This document shows, in pieces, positions 1 to 5,343 of a stretch of 16,172 nucleotides of DNA (positions within the stretch are counted from its first letter, which is position 1; each line of letters opens with the position of its first letter). Under the pieces are notes generated by a model. That model saw nothing but the letters and a program-made list of their open reading frames with translations. It was not told the DNA's origin and made no database searches. The position numbers and the translations under genes were made by a program. The stretch is from Chloroflexota bacterium (GTDB taxonomy: Bacteria; Chloroflexota; Limnocylindria; Limnocylindrales; CSP1-4), in the NCBI GenBank assembly GCA_016200675.1, contig JACQEH010000081.1:1-16172 (forward strand), given 5' to 3'.

Positions 1-371
1 ATGCCGGCTCGATCGGCAAGGTCCGGGCCATGATCAAGCGGGCGATGGACGTCCAGCTTCGCGACGGCGGCTTTGCCATCGTGGAGGTCCTCTCCAACTG
101 CCCCGTGGGCTGGGTCATGACGCCGCAGCAGTCCATCGACCACCTCAGGACGGTCGCCGAGACCTACCCGGTCGGGGTGATCGTCGATCGGCTGAAGGCG
201 GACGTGCCCGCCTCGACGGCCGCGGCTCCTGCACCGACAGCCGCGGCCGCCCAGCCGAGTCCCGCACCGGCACCGCCACCGGCACCGGCACCGGCACCGA
301 CGAGCGGGGCCGCGCCTGCCCCGGTCGCCGCGGCGGCGACGCCGGCGGTTCGTGCCGGCTCGGAGGCCTGA
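1..371 (+). CDS. korB: 2-oxoacid:ferredoxin oxidoreductase beta (TPP) subunit, C-terminal part
   Basis: The frame is open from the left edge (codons from base 3) to TGA at 369-371, so only the last 122 residues are visible. The sequence contains IVEVLSNCPVGWVMTP followed by a segment ending YPVGVIVDR. This is the typical C-terminal end of KorB-type subunits of 2-oxoglutarate (or related 2-oxoacid) ferredoxin oxidoreductases, which bind thiamine pyrophosphate and an Fe-S cluster and oxidatively decarboxylate the 2-oxoacid to its CoA thioester. The GDG thiamine motif lies outside the window. After the recognisable domain there is an Ala/Pro-rich tail of about 55 residues (bases about 206-368), partly encoded by GCACCG hexamers; family members normally stop close to the VDR/KDR segment. 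korC starts 3 bp after the stop, so the two are co-transcribed. Substrate (2-oxoglutarate versus other 2-oxoacids) cannot be settled from this fragment. Confidence 0.82.
   Translation, partial: AGSIGKVRAMIKRAMDVQLRDGGFAIVEVLSNCPVGWVMTPQQSIDHLRTVAETYPVGVIVDRLKADVPASTAAAPAPTAAAAQPSPAPAPPPAPAPAPTSGAAPAPVAAAATPAVRAGSEA
264..299 (+). repeat. GCACCG hexamer microsatellite in the korB tail
   Basis: Six consecutive hexamers, five GCACCG and one CCACCG (third copy), lie inside the Ala/Pro-rich tail of the partial korB. They are in frame and encode alternating Ala and Pro. Such tracts are prone to slippage, so tail length may vary between strains. Confidence 0.8.
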
Positions 372-374
372 GGC

Positions 375-944
375 ATGGAACGCTCCACCCTCTTCGCCGG
401 CTTCGGCGGCCAGGGCATCCTCTTCGCCGGCACCGTCCTGGCGAAGGCGGCCATGGCCGAAGGCCTGGAGGTCCTCTGGATCCCCTCCTATGGGCCAGAG
501 ATGCGGGGCGGGACCGCGTCCTGCACCGTGATCGTGGGGCCCGAGACGATCGGCTCGCCGATCGTCGACAAGGCCGACGCGGTCGTCGTCCTCAATCCGC
601 CGTCGCTCGCCAAGTTCGAATCGCTCGTGGCGCCCGGTGGGCTGCTGGTCTTGAACTCGTCGCTCATCGAAGCCTTGCCGACTCGCTCCGACATCGAGGT
701 CGTCTCGATCCCCGGGACCGCGCTCGCCCGCTCGGCCGGCAATGACCTGCTCGTCAGCGTGGTCGCGCTCGGGGCAATGCTGGCGCGACGTCCGCTCGTG
801 TCGCTGGCCGCCGTTCGCCAGGCGATCGCCGACAGCGTCAAGACCAAGCGACCCGAGATCCTCGACGCCGATCTGGCCGCGCTCGACGCGGGGTATGCGG
901 CCGCGGGAGTTGGTGCCGCAGTCGGTGGCGTCGGCACAGGCTGA
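375..944 (+). CDS. korC: 2-oxoacid:ferredoxin oxidoreductase gamma subunit
   Basis: The 189-residue product matches the gamma domain of 2-oxoacid:acceptor oxidoreductases. An N-terminal FAGFGGQGILFAG nucleotide/CoA-type glycine loop (residues about 8-20) is followed by the hallmark SYGPEMRGGTA motif (about residues 38-48) and VVVLNPPS. Length is normal for a stand-alone KorC/PorC. It works with the alpha and beta subunits of the upstream operon; the gamma domain contributes to CoA handling and complex assembly in the cytoplasm. Start: ATG 375 has GGAGG at 362-366, 8 bases upstream and inside the end of korB, and lies 3 bp after the korB stop, indicating translational coupling. The last 15 or so residues are a Gly/Ala/Val-rich tail. 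It is the last gene of its operon, because the next 437 bp hold no gene. Confidence 0.9.
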   Translation: MERSTLFAGFGGQGILFAGTVLAKAAMAEGLEVLWIPSYGPEMRGGTASCTVIVGPETIGSPIVDKADAVVVLNPPSLAKFESLVAPGGLLVLNSSLIEALPTRSDIEVVSIPGTALARSAGNDLLVSVVALGAMLARRPLVSLAAVRQAIADSVKTKRPEILDADLAALDAGYAAAGVGAAVGGVGTG

Positions 945-965
945 TCGCCGGGCGCAAGGTGCGCT

Positions 966-983
966 GTCCGAGCCCGGACTTTC
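966..983 (+). terminator. Possible weak terminator after korC
   Basis: GTCCG-AGCC-CGGAC is a perfect 5-bp stem with a 4-base loop, starting 21 bp after the korC stop and followed directly by TTT. The stem is short and the T-run is brief, so this is only a candidate. Confidence 0.3.
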
Positions 984-1034
984 CCAGATCGACACGCGGG
1001 GAGTCTTGGGCCGACTTTGAGCCCGATCGAGCCC

Positions 1035-1058
1035 CCTGGAGCCCGGTCGAAGTCCAGG
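1035..1058 (+). repeat. Inverted repeat CCTGGA/TCCAGG
   Basis: Perfect 6-bp arms (1035-1040 and 1053-1058) enclose a 12-base loop. It lies just before the larger hairpin at 1065-1098 and may be part of the same structured block. Confidence 0.4.
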
Positions 1059-1064
1059 ATCCAC

Positions 1065-1098
1065 GCTCGATCCGAGCCCAACAGGGCCCGAATCGAGC
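1065..1098 (+). repeat. Long hairpin (15-bp stem, AACA loop)
   Basis: Arms 1065-1079 and 1084-1098 pair over 15 positions with two mismatches (C1072/A1091 and A1075/C1088) around a 4-base AACA loop. No T-run follows on either strand, so it is not a classical intrinsic terminator. It could stabilise the korC mRNA end, serve a Rho-dependent or attenuation role, or act at the DNA level. Sequences resembling its arms (GAGCCCGATCGAG at 1019-1031) recur nearby. Confidence 0.6.
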
Positions 1099-1157
1099 CG
1101 GTTGACGCCCCGCTTCCTCGCCGAACGATCCCTGGATGTCGATATGGGAATCAAGAC

Positions 1158-1277
1158 GGGGGCGCGGTGACCGCGCGGGCCGGGGGCGCGGTGACCGCGC
1201 GGGCCGGGGGCGCGGTGACCCTGCGGGCCGGGGGCGCCGTGACCGCGTGGGCCGGGGGCGCGGTGACCCTGCGGGCC
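1158..1277 (+). repeat. Five tandem 24-bp repeats with dyad-symmetric cores
   Basis: Units begin at 1158, 1182, 1206, 1230 and 1254. Each starts GGGGGC, carries GTGACC in the middle and ends GGGCC. Units 1 and 2 are identical and contain CGCGGTGACCGCG, a perfect inverted repeat of 6-bp arms around a central G (1163-1175 and 1187-1199). Unit 4 differs by one base in the left arm, and units 3 and 5 have CTG in place of GCG at the right arm end. The array ends 104 bp before the cyclase start codon. The period is a multiple of three, so it reads through as an 8-residue repeat, but the cyclase's own start lies downstream. Confidence 0.85.
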
Positions 1278-1372
1278 GGGCGTCTGCCACCTCGCCGCCC
1301 ACAGGACGCAGACACCGAACCCCACAAACCGCAGAATGGAAGGACGCCGATCGGCCCCGAACCGTCGGTCGC

Positions 1373-1377
1373 AGGAG
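1373..1377 (+). promoter_or_regulatory. Ribosome-binding site deciding the cyclase start
   Basis: AGGAG lies 4 bases before ATG 1382. The in-frame ATG at 1136 has no such site and would add a low-complexity Arg/Gly-rich segment, so 1382 is preferred. Confidence 0.7.
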
Positions 1378-1381
1378 CCGG

Positions 1382-4300
1382 ATGACGAACCCAGACATCG
1401 CCGCTCCGGCCGAGCCGCCCCGCGACCCCGACGTCGAGGCGGCCCGTGCCCAGGTCGACAACCCGGAGGCGTACATCGCCCGGGATCGCCGGCGCGCGCT
1501 CGCCGCCGGTGTGGAGCTCCCCGACCGGGTCAGCGGTTCGGCCCTCTTCGCCGACATCAGCGGCTTCACCCCGCTGACCGAAGCCCTCGCCGCCGAGCTC
1601 GGGCCGCAGCGCGGCGCCGAGGAGCTCACCATCAACATCGGGCGGGTCTTCCAGGCCGTCATCGGCGAGCTCGACGAGTTCGGCGGCGACGTCATCTACT
1701 TCGCTGGCGACGCCATCACCTGCTGGATCGACGGCGACGATGGCACGCTCGCCTGTGCCGCCGCCCTGGCCATGCAGGAGGCCATCGAGCGGACCGGCGA
1801 CATCGTCACGCCCGGCGGACGGCACGTCCGCCTGGCCATGAAGGTGGCCGTGGCCGTCGGCGACGCCCGGCGCTTCCTCGTCGGCGATCCCGAGATCCAG
1901 CTGATCGACGTCCTCGCCGGTCGCCTCATGGACGACCTGGCCGGCGCCGAGCACTCGGCCGAGAAGGGCGACGTGATCCTGGAGCAGTCAGCCATCGAGC
2001 GGCTGGGCGGCCGGGTCAGCCTCGGCGAGCATCGCGAGGACCACGAGAGTGGCCGGACCCACGCGGTCCTGGCCGGCCTGAACGGAGAGGTGCCGCGGAC
2101 GCCGGTCGTCGAACCGCCGCCCCTCCCCGAGGACCTCGTCCGGCCGTGGCTGCTGCCCGCCGTCTACGCCCGGTTGCGGACCGGCCGCGGCGAGTTCCTG
2201 ACCGCGCTGCGACCCGCGATCCCGGTCTTCCTCCGCTTCTCGGGCATCGATTACGACAACGACGAGGACGCGGCCGGCAAGCTCGACGAGTTCGTTCGCG
2301 GCGCCCAGAAGATCATGTCCGGCTACGGCGGCAACGTCCTCCAGCTGACCCTCGGCGACAAGGGTGCCTACCTGTACGGCGTCTTCGGCTCGCCGGTCGC
2401 CCACGAGGACGACGCGGCCCGTGCCGCGGCCGCCGCCCTGGAGCTGCGGGACCTGGAGAAGACGACGGCGGCCCGGGAGATCCAGATCGGGATCACCCGC
2501 GGCACGCTCCGAAGCGGCACCTACGGCCATCCGATGCGGCGGACGTTCGTCTGCCTCGGCGACGAGGTCAACCTCTCGGCGCGGCTGATGACGGCAGCCC
2601 CGCCAGGGCGCATCTACGCGACCGAGCGGATCCGCGACGGGGCCGGCGACGCCTTCATCTGGGAGCGCCTCCCGGACATGACGGTCAAGGGCAAGTCGCA
2701 GCCGGTCGGCGTCTTCGCCCTCAACGGCTCGCTCGAGCGGGCCTCGCGACGAAAGCTCCGGTTCGAGCTTCGGCTCGTCGGGCGGAAGAAGGAGCTCGCG
2801 GCGCTCAACGGGGGCCTCGTGGCGGCGCTGGGCCATCACCGCAGGATCGTCGGCATCGCGGCCGAGGCCGGCATGGGCAAGTCCCGGCTCGTCGCCGAGT
2901 TCGTCCGGGCGGCCCGGCGGCGCGGGATCTTCGTCGCCTTCGGCGAGTTCCAGGCGTTCGGCACCAACACCGCCTATTTCGCCTGGCGCGAGGTCTGGCG
3001 GCGCCTCCTGCGACTCGAGGACGAGGCGTCGGAAGCGGAGCAGATCGCCCAGATCGAGGCGGAGCTCGCGGCCATCGATCCCGCCCTCGTCGCGCGTGCC
3101 CCGCTCCTCGACGTGGTCGTCGGGCTGCCGATCCCCGACACTGAGCTGACCCGGACCTTCGACCCGAAGCTCCGGAAGGCCTCACTCGAGGACCTGCTGG
3201 CGCGCTGCCTGCAGGCGCGGACGGCGACCGAGCCGCTGGTCATCGTCCTCGAGGACTGCCACTGGATCGACGAGCTGTCGCGGGACCTCCTGCAGGTCCT
3301 CGCCCGATCGTCGGCGGCGCAGCGCCTCGTCTTCATCCTCGCCTACCGGCCGGCCGCCGCGATCGGCGGCGACCTGGGTCTCGAACACATCGCGGAGTTC
3401 GAGGAGCTGGCGCTCGATCGCCTCGACGAGGCCGACGTCGCCGAAGTCGTCCGGTCCAAGCTGGAGCAGGTGACGGGGCAGGGCGGGGCATCATCCGACG
3501 AGTTGGTCGCCATGGTTGCGGAGCGCTCCGACGGCAACCCCCTCTACATCGAGGAGCTCGTCAGCTACATCGCCGGCCAGGGCATCGACGTGCATGACCG
3601 GGCGGCGATGGCGAACCTCAAGCTGCCGGACAGCCTCCATGCGCTCGTCCTGAGCCGGATGGACATCGTCGCCGAGGATGCCCGGCGCTCGATGAAGGTC
3701 GCCAGCGTCGTCGGCCGCGTCTTCGAGGCCCCGACGCTGCCTGGCGCCTATCCCGAGCTCGGCTCGCTCGACGACGTCATGGGCCACCTCGAGACGCTGA
3801 AGTCGGCCGATCTCGTCCTGTTGGACCGGGAGGCCGACCACGCCTTCATGTTCAAGCACGTGACCACCCAGGAGGTGGCCTACGACAGCATGCCCTTCGG
3901 GATGCGCTCGATGCTCCACCGACGCGTCGGCGAGTACATCGAGGCGCGGGATCCGGGGTCCGTGGAGCGGCAGCTGGATCTTCTGGCTCATCACTACTGG
4001 CTCGGCGACGACGAGGACAAGAAGCGGGAGTTCCTCGGACGCGCCGGCGACGCGGCCCGAGCGAGCTTCGCCAACGCGGCGGCGATCGGCTACTACGAGC
4101 GGCTCATCCCGCTCCTTGAGGGTGCCGAACGTGCCGCGGCCCTGCTCGCCCTCGGCAAGGTCCTGGAGCTGGTCGGCGACTGGGCACGGGCCGAGGAGGT
4201 GTCGGCGGAGGCGCTCGCCCTCAGCACGGAGCGTGGCGACGTCGGCGCCCAGGCCTGGGCGGAAGCGGCACTCGCGGAGATCTCCCGGAAACAGGGGCGC

Positions 4301-5140
4301 TTCGATGTGGCCGGCCGGTACCTGGACGTCGCGGCAGAGCACTTCGGCGCCGAGGGCGACGACGCGGGGCTCGGACAGGTCTGGCACCTGGCGGGAACGG
4401 TCGCGGCGCAGCGCGGCGACCTCGCCCTCGCCCGGCAGCGGTACGAGGAGAGCCTGGCCATCCGGGAGCGCCTCGGCGACGTCGCCAAGATGGGCGCGCT
4501 CTACTCGAACCTGGCAATCGTCGCCGAGTACAGCGGGGACATGGACGCGACGCAGCACATGGCCGAGCGTGCGCTCGAGCTCCGGCGCGCGGCCAACGAT
4601 CGCTGGGGGATGGGCGTATCCCTCGGCAACCTCTCGGCGATCGCCGTCAAGCAGGGCCGGCTGGCCGAGGCGAGGGATCGTTCCGAGGAGGCGCTGGGCG
4701 TCCTCCGCGAAGTCGGCGACCCCTGGATGACGGCCAACACGGAGAACAACCTGGGCAACGCGACGCGCGACCTCGGCGACTACGATGCGGCGCGTCGGGC
4801 CTACGCGTCGAGCCTGCGCAAGTTCGCCGAATGGGACGATCGTTGGGCACTGGCGATCCTCCTCGAGGACATCGGGCTCCTTGCCGGGCGAACGGAGGAC
4901 CACGCACGGGCCGTCGCCGTGGTCGAGGCCGCGGCGACGCTGCGCGACGAGATCGGTGCTGTCAAGGCAGATGCGCTGGTCGAGGAACTCGGGGCGGGGC
5001 TCGCGCCGAGCCTGGAGGCGCTCGGGCCGGCGGCCGCTGGGGTCGCCCGGTTGCGTGGGAGGTCGCTGGGGCTGGCCGGCGCGGTCGCCCTCGCCCTCGA
5101 GGTCTGCGGAGGCGCGCCGCTGGCCACGCCGACGGCCTGA
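1382..5140 (+). CDS. Soluble-adenylyl-cyclase-like protein: tandem class III cyclase domains, NTPase domain, TPR domain
   Basis: The product is 1252 residues, cytoplasmic, with no signal or membrane segment. C1 (about residues 50-215) has LFADISGFT with Asp58 and FAGDAI with Asp110, the two metal aspartates of class III cyclases. C2 (about 280-435) lacks the first metal Asp (FLRFSGI) but has GDKG with Lys327 and DEVNLSAR with Asp394, Asn397 and Arg401, the substrate-binding set. The domains therefore look complementary, giving one composite active site making cAMP from ATP. A STAND/AAA16-type NTPase follows, with AEAGMGKS (Walker A, Lys500; first Gly replaced by Ala494) and IVLEDCHWID (Walker B, Asp625). 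TPR-like helical repeats fill about residues 890-1200. This is the domain order of mammalian soluble adenylyl cyclase. The Asp58-Asp110 spacing of 52 equals that of Asp47-Asp99 in the human enzyme. Guanylate cyclase activity is not excluded, but Lys327 favours ATP. Transcription may depend on the upstream repeats. Confidence 0.88.
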   Translation: MTNPDIAAPAEPPRDPDVEAARAQVDNPEAYIARDRRRALAAGVELPDRVSGSALFADISGFTPLTEALAAELGPQRGAEELTINIGRVFQAVIGELDEFGGDVIYFAGDAITCWIDGDDGTLACAAALAMQEAIERTGDIVTPGGRHVRLAMKVAVAVGDARRFLVGDPEIQLIDVLAGRLMDDLAGAEHSAEKGDVILEQSAIERLGGRVSLGEHREDHESGRTHAVLAGLNGEVPRTPVVEPPPLPEDLVRPWLLPAVYARLRTGRGEFLTALRPAIPVFLRFSGIDYDNDEDAAGKLDEFVRGAQKIMSGYGGNVLQLTLGDKGAYLYGVFGSPVAHEDDAARAAAAALELRDLEKTTAAREIQIGITRGTLRSGTYGHPMRRTFVCLGDEVNLSARLMTAAPPGRIYATERIRDGAGDAFIWERLPDMTVKGKSQPVGVFALNGSLERASRRKLRFELRLVGRKKELAALNGGLVAALGHHRRIVGIAAEAGMGKSRLVAEFVRAARRRGIFVAFGEFQAFGTNTAYFAWREVWRRLLRLEDEASEAEQIAQIEAELAAIDPALVARAPLLDVVVGLPIPDTELTRTFDPKLRKASLEDLLARCLQARTATEPLVIVLEDCHWIDELSRDLLQVLARSSAAQRLVFILAYRPAAAIGGDLGLEHIAEFEELALDRLDEADVAEVVRSKLEQVTGQGGASSDELVAMVAERSDGNPLYIEELVSYIAGQGIDVHDRAAMANLKLPDSLHALVLSRMDIVAEDARRSMKVASVVGRVFEAPTLPGAYPELGSLDDVMGHLETLKSADLVLLDREADHAFMFKHVTTQEVAYDSMPFGMRSMLHRRVGEYIEARDPGSVERQLDLLAHHYWLGDDEDKKREFLGRAGDAARASFANAAAIGYYERLIPLLEGAERAAALLALGKVLELVGDWARAEEVSAEALALSTERGDVGAQAWAEAALAEISRKQGRFDVAGRYLDVAAEHFGAEGDDAGLGQVWHLAGTVAAQRGDLALARQRYEESLAIRERLGDVAKMGALYSNLAIVAEYSGDMDATQHMAERALELRRAANDRWGMGVSLGNLSAIAVKQGRLAEARDRSEEALGVLREVGDPWMTANTENNLGNATRDLGDYDAARRAYASSLRKFAEWDDRWALAILLEDIGLLAGRTEDHARAVAVVEAAATLRDEIGAVKADALVEELGAGLAPSLEALGPAAAGVARLRGRSLGLAGAVALALEVCGGAPLATPTA

Positions 5141-5241
5141 CGAAGTACGCCGCAGCCAACGACGACCGCGTGCGGGCTTGACCGTCACGAGGCCGACCGG
5201 GCGCCGACGACGGGCGCATGGTGCCAATCTGCACCACCCGA

Positions 5242-5262
5242 TCGTTCTTGCCTTGCGAACGA
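5242..5262 (+). repeat. Small inverted repeat in the leader of the secreted protein gene
   Basis: TCGTTC (5242-5247) and GAACGA (5257-5262) form a perfect 6-bp stem with a 9-base loop. It lies in the 203-bp gap between the cyclase and the secreted protein. A weak promoter candidate overlaps it (TTGCGA at 5253-5258, TACGCT at 5276-5281, 17-bp spacer). Either could be chance. Confidence 0.25.
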
Positions 5263-5331
5263 AGGTCCCAGGGACTACGCTCACTGATCTCGACGGCGCG
5301 CGTCCCCCCGGTCCCGACGCGTCGCGAGCTT

Positions 5332-5337
5332 GGAGGA
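5332..5337 (+). promoter_or_regulatory. Shine-Dalgarno that sets a GTG start
   Basis: GGAGG (5332-5336, continuing GGAGGA) lies 7 bases before GTG 5344. The in-frame ATG at 5218 has no good site and would put 42 residues ahead of the Arg-rich signal-peptide n-region. The GTG start is therefore preferred. Confidence 0.8.
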
Positions 5338-5343
5338 ACCAGC

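Larger units (their letters stand above)
945..1381 (+). other. Gene-free leader/intergenic region between korC and the cyclase gene
   Basis: No convincing gene is seen here. Two open frames run through the 24-bp repeats into the cyclase frame, but they give low-complexity Gly/Arg/Ala text and have no Shine-Dalgarno. The first half (about 966-1098) is full of inverted copies of a GAGCCCG-type sequence and forms several possible hairpins; the second half holds five 24-bp repeats (1158-1277). A possible but weak promoter is TTGACG (1102-1107) with AACGAT 16 bp further on (1124-1129), which would start transcription just upstream of the repeats. The cyclase ribosome-binding site AGGAG lies at 1373-1377. 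Confidence 0.6.

Noticed and set aside
1136..1381. N-terminal extension of the cyclase from ATG 1136
   Set aside because: There is no Shine-Dalgarno and the added 82 residues are low-complexity repeat text; ATG 1382 has AGGAG at the right place.
1336..3144. 602-codon plus-strand frame overlapping the cyclase
   Set aside because: It is extremely Arg/Pro-rich, a +2 shadow of the cyclase coding sequence.
5218..5343. ATG 5218 as start of the secreted protein
   Set aside because: GTG 5344 has a strong GGAGG 7 bases upstream and gives a proper signal peptide.
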